From: Pachypanchax playfairii
Taxonomy: Eukaryota; Chordata; Actinopteri; Cyprinodontiformes; Aplocheilidae
Assembly (NCBI GenBank): GCA_006937955.1
Contig: SSNP01000010.1
Span: forward strand, 2,128,588-2,192,587
Direction: 5' to 3'
Length of the DNA stretch: 64,000 bases
The position numbers and the translations under genes were made by a program. The notes below the pieces were generated by a model. It was not told the origin of the DNA. It did not search any database and saw nothing but the letters and a program-made list of their open reading frames with translations. This document shows positions 12,656 through 24,000 of the stretch, piece after piece. Numbering within the stretch: position 1 is the stretch's first letter; each line of letters opens with the position of its first letter.

Positions 12656-13240
12656 TTAAAGAGGCCCTTCCATTAAAAACAGTTTTTCTGAGGTTTCTGT
12701 TGAATATTTTCGCTCCACAGGTGTTCTTACCTTCATAGTGGGTGTGAAAACAGGTCAACAACTTCTCTTTCAGTTTTTATCTCTCAAACTACGCAGGTGG
12801 TGATAAAACCCGAGTTCTCCCCAGTCAGAACGGCCTGTATCTGTTTCGTCACAACTCATTTGTTCGTTAGTTTTCGGCAGCTCCCACAGTTGAAACCACA
12901 CCTAGCATGCTGCTGGCTAAAAGCTGTTAGCATAAGACGTAACAAACAGGAAGACATGACGTCTGACGTTGCTATGCGCAGTGGGGCAGGAAACAGTTTA
13001 CCTTGCTCTCATAGGCTAGTTTGTTAACCAATCGGAGTCCAGCAAATTCGAATAATGAATACGAACGAGCTGCTGACGAAGCAGCCTGACAGAACCAGCT
13101 GAATTTTAACGCAGACAGATTGAAAGGTCTGTTAATCAGTGTTTCCCGATATTTTTTAGATATAAAATGTTTCATATTACAAGTTAATACTTAAGAAATA
13201 ACCACAAAGTCCTGAAATTTGTGTGAAATGGACACTTTAA
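12656..13240. mobile_element. TTAA-flanked non-autonomous transposon, copy 1 (uninterrupted)
   Basis: About 585 bp. It begins TTAAAGAGGCCCTTCC and ends GAAATGGACACTTTAA, giving short inverted ends after TTAA. It is strongly similar along its whole length to 19094-20215, and its first part to 21982-22216. TTAA targets are used by piggyBac and Kolobok transposons; I cannot decide between them. No transposase is encoded. At 12933-12935 the TAA of GCATAAGACG is the unoccupied counterpart of the Harbinger insertion in copy 2. Confidence 0.7.
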
Positions 13241-13751
13241 GGCAGAGATGACTCCACTGACTCGTTTAACTCCTTGTGTTCAGACTTTCACATCTTTCAA
13301 AGGTGCAAAGCCCGTTCAGAAAATTGGCTGAGAAGCTCCAAACTTTTTTTTTTTATTTTTTACAGAATTACATTAGATATCATTTCCAATATTACCAGAT
13401 TTTGTCAGGGGGAAGTCTGATCTGCTTTACAGCCTCTGTTGGCATCTCGTCTCACATTTTATTTAATTATCTCACACACTCGCTGTTTCAATGAGATGCT
13501 AACAAATTAGGTTAAAACACATTCTTGTTTTTTAACAGAATGGAAACTAACTGTATTCCTATAGTTCCCTGAACTCAATCAAAAACACCTTTTTTGTCAA
13601 TGATTAGCACGTTATTATTACTTTCCATAATAAACCTTAGATGTTCCATTCACAAGACAGTGTATTTGTGCAGGAAGTAAATAGTAATTCAAACCATTTT
13701 TGGCAGAATTTTTAAGCCTCCCTGCTTTAGAAAAGAAGCATATTTGCTGAT

Positions 13752-14096
13752 GTGATATTAGACTTTACTTCAGCTTCATGTTTTCCTCTTACAGAAACAA
13801 GACGCCATGATGCCGACCTCAGTTACCAAGACGAGGAAGAAGGAAAAACTTTCCATGGAATGTTTGACTGTATTTCTCCTGCGCTGCAACAACACAGATC
13901 AGCAAATCTGGCGTTAGACAGCATGCTGCTCCACATATTTGCTAGTGGAACAGACCAAACCCTCAGTGAAGATTACAGTGTTCCAAGTGTTACTCCAACC
14001 ACTCTGCCTTTAGTTTCAAGTCAGAAGTGGTTAAATTATGGGACACCCTTCAAGAAGCAGCTATCACTGGGTAGGAAGTTATCTAGCTTGCAATAA
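13752..14096 (+). other. unidentified 114-codon open frame
   Basis: A plus-strand frame with fairly ordinary amino-acid composition. A splice-acceptor-like TCTTACAG at about 13788-13795 is followed by residues beginning ETRRHDADLSY. I recognise no domain and find no partner exon. It may be a transposon-derived remnant or chance; kept only because it is one of the longer unexplained frames in the gene-free part. Confidence 0.12.
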
Positions 14097-14271
14097 ACAT
14101 CAGAATACAACTGCATTATCAATAAAGATCAACAACAATAGCAACATATTGCAGTGGAAACATCAAACTAGATCGTAAAATGGTTGTTCCAACAGTCAGA
14201 TATCTTTAATGGACACATTATAATATTTTATGAACATTGAGATGTTTTAAAGAGTAAACTAACGGATTAGA

Positions 14272-14785
14272 TTAAAGTTATGATTCGTAGTTTCTTCTCA
14301 GAGGGCACCACTGAGGTGAAAAAAAAATATTGCACCTTTAAGTCCCGCCCCTCTATGTCTGTAATATGTTAGCCAGTGTTTGCTGTCATCGGTGCACGCG
14401 TGCCACCTTTGTTACGATGGACACTTCATGGGTCATTTAAACAATTTATATGTTTATTTAAAGCAGCTGCTGCTCCATGATTCATGTGTCTTTGCAGCAT
14501 TGTAAACAACTTGTAAACAGTAGTTCTTCAGGATACGTGCTTGTGCACGCTTGGTTGATTGAGAGGTGTACTATGCGGATGGCTAAGTCTATTGGCTAAT
14601 GCTATTGGCTAATGCTAGGCGGCGCTCGGTGAAAATTAAATGCACCCCTATGGGACAGTGGGGGGCTTTGAGAAAGAAAAAAATAGGATGTTTTTCCTAC
14701 ATGATATAACAGAACTTTTATGTAATTAAACAAAAAAATCAGAAATAACTCCTGAAAAAAGGAAAACTCCAGATTCCAGCTTTAA
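14272..14785. mobile_element. TTAA-flanked MITE-like element
   Basis: Bounded by TTAA at 14272 and 14782. The inverted ends are imperfect (TTAAAGTTATGATTCGTAG against TTAAAGCTGGAATCTGGAG read from the other strand). The interior includes CACCTTTAAGTCCCGCCCC. About 514 bp with no coding frame. Structurally like the other TTAA elements here but not the same family. Confidence 0.5.
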
Positions 14786-15223
14786 CTTGTCACTGTTGTG
14801 ATTATCTTATTAAGTACTAATGTTCCTGTCATCATGTTGTTTTTATAAATGACTCACTACAACAGAACATGATGTAACTAGATTCATGAACGTAGGTGTG
14901 GCAACTACCCTGACATGAAAAATTGATTTTTATTCTGGTTCTGTAAGACAACCTGCACGTGTGCAGCGAACCAGCGTGTGAAGTCTTGCTGTGATGGTGT
15001 TGTTGTACGGCTCGTTTCAGCAGCGTCAACATATTCAGAAAAAACACCTTTCTGCACCCCAGATAAACGATCAGCCTAGTTGTTCTGTCTCTACCTGCAG
15101 AACGGTGTGTGTGTTTAGACTTTCAGGTTATCACATATTAAAGGAATAGTTCGGGTTATTTTCTGTGATGTAATGAAGTATTTTTGTTAGTGTCTTACCT
15201 GCAGTAGGAAGCAGTCAGAGTTA

Positions 15224-16825
15224 CAGTGGGGCAAAAAAGTATTTAGTCAGCCACCAATTGTGTAAGTTCTCCCACTTAAAAAGATCAGAGAGGCCTGTAA
15301 TTTTCATCATAGGTATACCTCAACTATGAGAGACAAAATGAGGAAAAAAAATCCAGAAAATCACATTGTCTGATTTTTAAAGAATTTATTTGCAAATTAT
15401 GGTGGAAAATAAGTATTTGGTCACCTACAAACAAGTAAGATTTCTGGCTTTCACAGACCTGTAACTTCTTTAAGAGGCTCCTCGGTCCTCCACTCGTTAC
15501 CTGTATTAATGGCACCTGTGTGAACTCGTTATCAGTATAAAAGACACCTGTCCACAACCTCAAACAGTCACGCTCCAAACTCCACTATGGCCAAGACCAA
15601 AGAGCTGTCAAAGGACACCAGAAACAAAATTGTAGACCTTCACCAGGCTGGGAAGACTGAATCTGCAATAGGTAAGCAGCTTGGTGTGAAGAAATCAACT
15701 GTGGGAGCAATTATTAGAAAATGGAAGACATACAAGACCACTGATAATCTCCCTCGATCTGGGGCTCCACGCAAGATCTCACCCCGTGGGGTCAAAATGA
15801 TCACAAGAACGGTGAGCAAAAATCCCAGAACCACACGGAGGGACCTAGTGAATGACCTGCAGAGAGCTGGGACCAAAGTAACAAAGGCTACCATCAGTAA
15901 CACACTACGCCGCCAGGGACTCAAATCCTGCAGTGCCAGACGTGTCCCCCTGCTGAAGCCAGGACACGTCCAGGCCCGTCTGCGGTTTGCTAGAGAGCAT
16001 TTGGATGATCCAGAAGAGGATTGGGAGAACATCATATGGTCAGATGAAACCAAAATAGAACTTTTTGGTAGAAACTCAACTTGTCGTGTTTGGAGGGGAA
16101 AGAATGCTGAGTTGGATCCAAAGAACACCATACCTACTGTAAAGCATGGGGGTGGAAACATCATGCTTTGGGGCTGTTTTTCTGCAAGGGGACCAGGACG
16201 ACTGATCCGTGTAAAGGAAAGAATGAATGGGGCCATGTATCGTAAGATTTTGAGTGAAAACCTCCTTCCATCAGCAAGGGCATTGAAAATGAGACGTGGC
16301 TGGGTCTTTCAGCATGACAATGATCCCAAACACACCGCCCGGGCAACGAAGGAGTGGCTTCGTAAGAAGCATTTCAAGGTCCTGGAGTGGCCTAGCCAGT
16401 CTCCAGATCTCAACCCCATAGAAAATCTCTGGAGGGAGTTGAAAGTCCGTGTTGCCCAGCGTCAGCCCCAAAACATCACTGCTCTAGAGGAGATCTGCAT
16501 GGAGGAATGGGCCAAAATACCAGCAACAGTGTGTGAAAACCTTGTGAAGACTTACAGAAAACGTTTGACCTCTGTCATTGCCAACAAAGGCTATATAACA
16601 AAGTATTGAGATTAACTTTTGTTATTGAACAAATACTTATTTTCCACCATAATTTGCAAATAAATTCTTTAAAAATCAGACAATGTGATTTTCTGGATTT
16701 TTTTTCCTCATTTTGTCTCTCATAGTTGAGGTATACCTATGATGAAAATTACAGGCCTCTCTGATCTTTTTAAGTGGGAGAACTTACACAATTGGTGGCT
16801 GACTAAATACTTTTTTGCCCCACTG
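15224..16825 (+). mobile_element. Tc1/mariner-superfamily transposon, complete copy
   Basis: A 1,602-bp element bounded by TA (15222-15223 and 16826-16827). The ends are CAGTGGGGCAAAAAAG and its inverse CTTTTTTGCCCCACTG, within inverted repeats of roughly 200 bp at each side that are almost identical. One intact transposase frame lies between them. Intact ends, an intact frame and near identity to a second copy at 46966-48568 indicate recent activity. Confidence 0.96.
15587..16609 (+). CDS. Tc1-type transposase, intact, 340 aa
   Basis: Cut-and-paste DDE transposase. Residues 1-115 form the paired-like DNA-binding region with two helix-turn-helix parts (SAIGKQLGVKKSTVG near 26-40, TRRDLVND near 83-90). 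The catalytic triad is visible: D153 in WSDETKIE, D244 in FQHDNDPKHT and E279 in DLNPIENLW, with 34 residues between the second D and the E (DD34E, as in Tc1). The 340-aa length is usual for the family. The start is the ATG in CACTATGGCC. There are no internal stops and the stop follows ITKY. On these features the enzyme could be functional; no expression evidence is available from sequence. Confidence 0.96.
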   Translation: MAKTKELSKDTRNKIVDLHQAGKTESAIGKQLGVKKSTVGAIIRKWKTYKTTDNLPRSGAPRKISPRGVKMITRTVSKNPRTTRRDLVNDLQRAGTKVTKATISNTLRRQGLKSCSARRVPLLKPGHVQARLRFAREHLDDPEEDWENIIWSDETKIELFGRNSTCRVWRGKNAELDPKNTIPTVKHGGGNIMLWGCFSARGPGRLIRVKERMNGAMYRKILSENLLPSARALKMRRGWVFQHDNDPKHTARATKEWLRKKHFKVLEWPSQSPDLNPIENLWRELKVRVAQRQPQNITALEEICMEEWAKIPATVCENLVKTYRKRLTSVIANKGYITKY

Positions 16826-16829
16826 TATG

Positions 16830-19090
16830 TCAGGGAGAAATTTTAATGGCGGAGTCAAATTAACAGTAAAAGTTACTAACAGAATGAGTGAATAATAAAC
16901 TGACTTGAAATACGCGATAAATACAAGTAAACGCCATTTACCAGTTCCTAACTTGTGTTTCACTGCAATAAATCACTATCAGTGTTCTAACATGGACTGT
17001 ATTTACTACAAATATCTACAGATGTCAATCATAAGTGACCGTCTGATGGAAATGTGGCAAAGTAAAAGTTTACAGTAGAATATTTCCTTCAACAACTTTG
17101 AACTTTTTGAGGTTTGTGTGCAGAATTCACTAGTTACTGGTGAGAAAATCTCCCAGATTCTACAGACTGAGACTTTGTGACTACCATCGACTGCATGGAA
17201 AATTGAATTATTCATAAAAACAATGTATTTGATGAACATAAATCCAAATGTTTGCATAAAAAAACACAAGAGGAGTTTCCTTCAAGATTTGAGGAAAGAC
17301 AAATTTCTATTTGAAAGCAAGGAGGAATTTCATAAGAAAATGTGAATGAGAGACATTACAAATGGGTAAAAAAGTTCATAGAGTGAGTTTCCCTGGGAAG
17401 AACACAGAGACACGGGGGGAGGGGGGGTCCTTGTGAATGAGGGAAAAATCAATCTCACACTAACGGTGATCTGAAGCCAGCTGGACTCGCCACAACAGAA
17501 GGAGAGAAAGACAAACCTCAGGAAAAAAGTAACACAACTATCTTCGTTCTAAACTTTTATTTCCAGGGACGACTTGTTGGCAGACGCCCGTTTCCCACAA
17601 GTCATCCAGAAGGACTACTAATATTTCAGCATTGAAGAACAGGTTTTCAATGGAAATACTTTATTTTCCTGTCACTGTTAGGCTCTAAGGCTGCACAGTG
17701 GAACTGCAATTTAATCCAACAGGGTTAGGGTTAACAGGAGACTCTAATTGGCTCAAGGTGTGACTGTGGCCTTGTGACAAACAGGTTCAACTGATTACAG
17801 TCAATTAACCATTAATATAAAATAGTTATTAAATACAACAATAAGAGGAAGAAGTAAACTAGGATCTTTTATAATAATAGATTGAACAACATTCAAATGA
17901 ACTGCAAAAATAAAAAATGGCTGGTTGCCATTTATTACCTCCGTTTTCACCGGGGTTTATTTGTTTTTTTGTTTGTTTGTTTGTTTGTTCACAAGATAAC
18001 TCAAAAGGTTCTGGATGGATTTTGATTAAATTTTCAGGAAATGTCAGAAATGGTCCAGTAGATTTTGGGAGTGATCTGGATCACCGTCTGGATCAAGAAA
18101 TGTTTTAAAGATTCTTCATCATGGTGAGATTAGATTGTTTTTAATATGTCATGTAATTCCACAATAAATGATTTATGTGCTCAGGTTGATTTTTGGTGTA
18201 AAACACAATATATGGGAACTGAGGTGCGCGGTGGAGGTCTGTGCTCTCCGGGTGTTTTTCTAGTTGTTTTTATTATAGAGGAATCCATTTAATTCCCTTA
18301 AAGCATGTTGTTTCTATAAGATCTGGCAACCTGTTTGGGGCATTGAACTGCAAGTTATTTACTTCATTAAATGTGTTGAAATTAAAATATTGCATTTTTT
18401 TAAATATATAAATGTGGAAGTAGAACATTAGCATGCAACAATCTTATAAAGTTGAATGATTTATAAATTCAGCAGAAAAATCTTTCAATATCTTTAAATA
18501 ACAAAACTCTACTGAGTGAAAAGTATAAATCATGTCAGCTACACTGATCGACTCTGTTTCCTTAAGTAAACAGATTGTATGAGGTGAAAATTACACAACA
18601 ACAACAACAACTTGGCAACAGAGAGTAAGAAACATCAGCATGGTGTTGGAAGTAGGTCACAATAGGGGAGGAAAGAGGAAAAACATTCACTGGATAGGTG
18701 GTTCTATCTTCCCTCAGGTTAGTTTTCTAGTTCTTTTCCAGACTCTGACCAAATTCTTCCACCAGGATGGGCTTCATCACCACATGCAGTCAAAGTGAGT
18801 TGAAAAGGAAAGAAGTTTAATGTAATTTTATGTCTGAAATGAGAGGATCATCCAGCCATCATCAGGTGACAAGCATCGATCAGCTGTAACGACAAGTCTG
18901 ATCTAAGAATTTGCTGATAAGGGGATCAATAATCTGAGATTAAGTTATAATCAGCTGTCAATGTGACATGCATGTACAAATTATTAAAACCAACCTAGAA
19001 AATCCCCCACAGCTGCTGAGGGTCATGAAGACGTCTGACATTTAGTGTGATCTGATAACAGCTGCTGAGGAAAATTATTAAGTCAAAGGA
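16830..19090. other. gene-free stretch
   Basis: No gene supported. Contains a TTTG/GTTT microsatellite near 17960-17985, an ACA run near 18594-18610, and the second copy (about 18788-19013) of the diverged repeat also seen near 11.6 kb. Confidence 0.4.
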
Positions 19091-19372
19091 AGTTTAAAGA
19101 GGCCCTTCGATTAAAAACAGTTTTTTTTAGGTTTCTGTTGAATATTTTAGCTCCACAGGTGTTCTTACCTTCATAGTGGGTGTGAAAACAGGTCAACAAC
19201 TTCTCTTTCAGTTTTTATCTCTCAAACTAGGCAGGTGGCGATAAAACCCGAGTTCTCCCGAGTTCGAACGGCCTTTATCTGTTTCATCACAACTCCTTTG
19301 TTTGTTGGTATTCATCAGCTCCCGCAGTTGAAACCACGCCTAGCATGCTGCTGGCTAAAAGCTGTAGCATAA

Positions 19373-19936
19373 TGGTGCGTTCACACCGGCCCAACCATCA
19401 ACGTCAGAAACGTCAAGTTTACATGTAAAGTCTATGGTGGAGTCCGTCAGACCAGCGTCAGAGTCCCTGCGTTGCTTTGTGAGCGTTAGCAGCTTCAACT
19501 TTTCAAGCTTTTCAGACGTTCAGCTACGTCTTTGACATGGTTGACATGCCGCTTCAAGAGCATGTCAACCAATCAGAGCGTCTCATCATAGTGAAGTAAC
19601 CTGAATGAAGCAGGAAGTCTTCAAACAGAGTGCGGAACAGACGGAAGTAGCGCTGGAAGCAAACCTCATCCATATGTAGCTCCTGGAACAAATGGTTTAA
19701 CTCCTCAAACTCAGAACGCATCTGGAGAATGGGGTGTATCCACAAATGGAGTAAATAAAGCCAAGCCACTCCCTCTATATGATCCGTTATAGCTCCGAAC
19801 ATCCGATAACAAAGGAAACCCCGCCTACGCGTTCTTTTTAACGGTCCAGCGTTACGAGCTTCAACTATCAAGCGTCAAGCTTGGAGCGTTATGAACGTTG
19901 CTTGACGCTGACTAAGTGGCTGGTGTGAACGCACCA
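19373..19936. mobile_element. PIF/Harbinger non-autonomous element, TAA target duplication
   Basis: The 564-bp insert has inverted ends TGGTGCGTTCACACC and GGTGTGAACGCACCA (perfect over 15 bp) and TAA on both sides (19370-19372, 19937-19939). The 3-bp TAA fits the TWA target of PIF/Harbinger. Copy 1 of the host repeat shows the same site empty with a single TAA (12933-12935). Recurring CGTCA-type motifs lie in the left subterminal part. Confidence 0.9.
19554..19871 (-). pseudogene. Harbinger transposase N-terminal remnant, about 105 codons
   Basis: Minus-strand frame inside the Harbinger element. Its C-terminal part (EVCFQRYFRLFRTLFEDFLL) resembles the N-terminal helix-rich start of PIF/Harbinger transposases, which typically read like F.RYFRM....F..LL. 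The DDE catalytic part is missing, so this is an internally deleted derivative. Family placement rests on that short motif together with the ends and TAA duplication. Confidence 0.6.
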
Positions 19937-20215
19937 TAAGACGTAACAAACAGGAAGAGACTACATGTGCTGTTGCCATGCACAGCGGGAAGGAAACAAT
20001 GTACCTTGCTCTCATAGGCTAGTTGGTTAGCCAGCAAATTCGAATAATGAATAATAATAACAGCCCAAAGCCTGATGAAACCAGCCGAATCTTGACACTG
20101 ATAGATTGAAAGGAATGATAATCAGTTTTTCTAATGTTTTTTTTTAGAACATTTTAGGTCAATACTTAATAAATAACAAGAAAGTCATGAAATTTGTGTG
20201 AAATTGCCTCTTTAA

Positions 20216-21069
20216 TGTTCTGAAGGTGTGAAAGAAAATGGAACAGAATGGGAGGGGCGGGTCAAAGATAAGTGCAAGAATTTATATCAGTTAATCACTA
20301 AACACCTCTAAAAGGCCACAGATAAGATCAATAAATGTATTAAAGGAATATTTCATTCATACTGCAGAGTGTTTATCTATAAAGGTTAGAATTAATTTAT
20401 ATTGTGTCACTTGCTGATAACTTTAACAAGGTTGATAATCTGACAGCAAGTCTGAACCATCAACATGAAATGCCTTCTCAACCTACTTCTATTGTTCTAT
20501 TTACTGCTGCCATGTTGTACTTCTAGAGCCAAAAAGTCTCGCCTACTCACCAGCAAACAAACATGTTTCTTTAGCATCAAAAATCAAACTGAAGCTAAAT
20601 GTATTAGAAAAATACAAATTTGACCCCACAGCAGAATAACTGTTAATCAAAGTAGATTGCTACTGTAAAAAGGCTCAATTCTCCCAAACAGTTTGACAAC
20701 ATTACGTATGTATTTAAATGTATTTCTATGTTGTTTATAATCATAAATATCACCTCCAGCAGCATGACATTCATCCACATGACCAGCAGGAATTCTTGTT
20801 GTGCTGGAACAAGCGTGTCATGTGAAACTTTTGCAGTGTAAATAAAAAAAACTGTGAAATAACATTCACATGAACCATTATGAAACGTTTTTAACTGTTT
20901 TCATACAGCAGCTGCGCTCAGACTGGCTGTTAACTCATCCTGCAGGATGTAAACTGCACTTCTCCAGACTGAGGCCCTTCAGGAAGTTCTCAGCATGAAT
21001 CAGATTATTTATTTATCCATTTTTTGCTGTTTGTTTTTCTGTGCATCTGCCTAAAAAGACCTTACTCAC
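20216..21069. other. probable tlcd2 intron or downstream region, nothing recognised
   Basis: This lies downstream of the third tlcd2 exon on the minus strand, where later exons would be expected. I looked for the rest of the TLC domain here and further left and found none. Confidence 0.4.
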
Positions 21070-24000
21070 CACGGTGTGATGGAGAAGCAGCTCCCAGGAC
21101 TGACTGAGCTTCTGGTTCTGTATCATGTCAAAGAAGTCATAGATGAAGTAACCTGCAGGGACAGAAAGCATTTGGCCAAGTTAACGGCACGTTTTTGGGT
21201 TGAGCGACTCATTTAACCACAAAGCCAATAGATTCTCTCTGACAAGGGCTGCCTTCAACTAATCAAGTGTGTCAGAAGGGGAGCCCTGCTTCCATGACAA
21301 CTGCAACGGCAACCAAGATGCTTCTTGGAGAGGGTCTATTCATATCCACCACCAGCTGTAACTATGGCGACAGCCTTTAAGAAAACTGGAAAAATAATGG
21401 AGAGTTGAGGATGTGAGCAAGGAATTAAACTGCTGGAATAATCTCATTAAACTGGACGACTCGGTTGAGTTTGTCTCACCTAAAACAAACACGCCACAGG
21501 CTGCAGAAAGAGACTTGGTGTATTTGCATTATCTGGATTCACACTGTTAAGTCTGTTGATTTATGGGACATTTTCAAAATAGACTGGATGCTCAGTGATG
21601 TCTTCTTTGTTTCTCACCCTCGTGCTTTTAAAATGACTCATTCAATGTTATCTGACACATATTTCATGAAACACGCAGGTGTAGCAAAGTAGGAGTGAGA
21701 AAGCAAAACAAAAACTGATCCGTTTTTTTTTTTTTCAGATTTCTTTGTGGGAATCGTGTCAACGTTAAACCAAGAATCTTAGACAAAAACACACAGAAAT
21801 AAATAACAATATGGAACGCTACCCAGCTCCCTTTATATAGAACTACATGAGGCTGTACGAGGGTGCAGTTGTCTCGCACTAAGAAGGTCAGGGCGCCACT
21901 CCTGGTTCTGGGATAAGTTTTAAGTTCTATCCATGGACGTGTGGGTTCTCCCCAAGACTCTGCAAGAACCATACAAAAAAAACTGTTATTCTGAGGTTTC
22001 TGTTGAATATTTTAGCACCACAGTTGTTCTTACCTTCATAGTGGGTAATAAAACAGGTCAACAACTTCTCTTTCAGTTTTAATCTCTCAAACTACGCAGG
22101 TGGTGATAACACCCGAGTTTGAACGGCCTGTATTTGTTTCATCACGACTCCTTTGTTCGTTAGTATTCATCAGCTCCCGCAGTTGAAACCACGTCTAGCA
22201 TGCTGCTGGCTAAGGGCGCATTCACACTAGCCCTGTTTATTCTGCTTGAATCAAACTCTAGTTTGTTTCCACACAAAGTCCGGTTCATTTGGGGAGGTGT
22301 GAACGGGCAACCAAACTCTGATTCAGACCAAACAAACAATCTCTAGTCTGCCTAAAAACGTGGGTCTCGGTTCGATTGAAACAAACTCTGGTGCGGTTCG
22401 ATTGCATGTGTGAACGCAACCGCACCAAAAGCAGGAAATGGACTACAGTATGCAGCCGTCTCAGCAGCCTCGTGTAGTCCTCCGCTAATCCTGAGTCCAT
22501 TGCTGCAGAATATTGATCTGGTACATTATATAATGTACCATTATATATATATGAGTTATAAAAAGCTTCCCATTTAAATGAGTTTTACTAGAAAAGTTTA
22601 TAAACACACTTAGAGCACAGAAAATAAGGCAAAACTAATATCATTTAAAAACCTTAAAAGTAAAAACGCTTATTTAAAGTACCTGAAAAAGGGAGGCGTA
22701 AGTAATCATGTTCCCGCCTCTCCTGCATGAGCTGACTAATAAATCTAACACACCAAGAGAGGCGGGACTTAAGACAGAACAGCCAATCATCAGCCAGTTA
22801 CAATCAAAGCTGGTGTCATGTTTGAGAGGGAGGGGCCAGGAGGCAGCTGCAGCTTGCAGACACACACACAGTGGTCAGAGAAACGCAGAGGAGTGACAGA
22901 CGTAAGGTGTTTCTGCTAAACTGCAGAAAAAGTGTGGGTGTTAAAACACACCCCCCACATCCCCCACGGGTGCGACGCCCATGCACATGCGCAACCACTA
23001 ACGACGTTTCCAGAAATGAACGCATGTGCAGTCAGTTCCTGACTGTCTGAATGTTTTTAAACGGTACGGCTGCACCGTACCATCAGCCACTTCCTTCTGT
23101 ATATCAGATCAAAGTAAACTGAATTAGCAGAACATCACAGGTGCTTCTTTTCTGTCATCTAACACATGAATGGTAAATGGGTCAGGTCCCACGACCCCCA
23201 AAGTGCTTCACACTACAGTTTGTCATTCACCCATTCACACATACACTCACACGTTTGGTGATGATGAACTACACACACGTTGTAGCCACAGCTGTCCTGG
23301 GACACACACTGACAGATGTGAGACAGCGCCGCCGGACCCTCCGACCACCACCAAACAGCAGTACTTACTCTCCCATCAGTCTCTTGTTTTATATTACTGG
23401 TTAGATTCTACAGTTTAATAAAACATATTCAAGATTTACATGTAAATACTTTAACCACAGCTGTGAGATGTTCTAAATACTGAAGCTCAATCTTTTACCA
23501 AAGATTGTAGAGGTCATGCCACATCTCATGGGGGGGAGGATTTCTGTGTGAGTGGGAGAGCTTCTGTTACTGCTGGTATCTGATGTGCACTGCTTGCATT
23601 CATGAACTGGCTCTTTGCATACTTGGTGACGAGGGGTTACATCTGGTGCCTGGGACTGATTATAATGCCCCGCATTTAGCTTTACATCCCGACACCACGC
23701 CGCGCATTTCCAGCTTCCTGAAAGAATCTCAAACATCCCAAAAATGTTGGGAAGTCCTTTTACATACAGTATAAATCATTAAAAATCATGAAAGAGTTTA
23801 ACTGTAGCCACTTCAGATTAAATACATCACTACTAAGTAAAAAAGGACGGTGCTCTTTTAAGGATGAGTACAACATGTGCTAAAGGTTTTTCAACAAAAT
23901 AAGGACAAATCTAATTTATGTAAGTCTATATAACTGAGTTTACGGAGAGTAGGTGGTTTTATTCACAGTAGCCTGCATTGTGACGTTAATGGAAGAAATC

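Larger units (their letters stand above)
19094..20215. mobile_element. TTAA-flanked non-autonomous transposon, copy 2 (interrupted)
   Basis: It begins TTAAAGAGGCCCTTCG and ends GAAATTGCCTCTTTAA, so AGAGGC/GCCTCT sit as perfect inverted ends inside TTAA on both sides. It matches copy 1 (12656-13240) throughout, except that 19373-19936 is a later insertion of a Harbinger element. Without that insert it is about 560 bp. Confidence 0.75.

Noticed and set aside
15324..15578. 84-codon minus-strand frame in the Tc1 left arm (also at 47066-47320)
   Set aside because: Lies within the long terminal inverted repeat and upstream region; no domain, and repeated only with the element.
15640..16236. 198-codon minus-strand frame inside the Tc1 transposase (repeated at 47382-47978)
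   Set aside because: Antisense shadow of the transposase. It is duplicated only because the transposon is duplicated.
18718..18790. Minus-strand stretch reading MKPILVEEFGQSLEKN then stop, reminiscent of a glycosidase EEFG motif
   Set aside because: Only about 20 codons, no splice acceptor in frame, a stop just upstream, and it ends at a repeat boundary. Chance resemblance is likelier.
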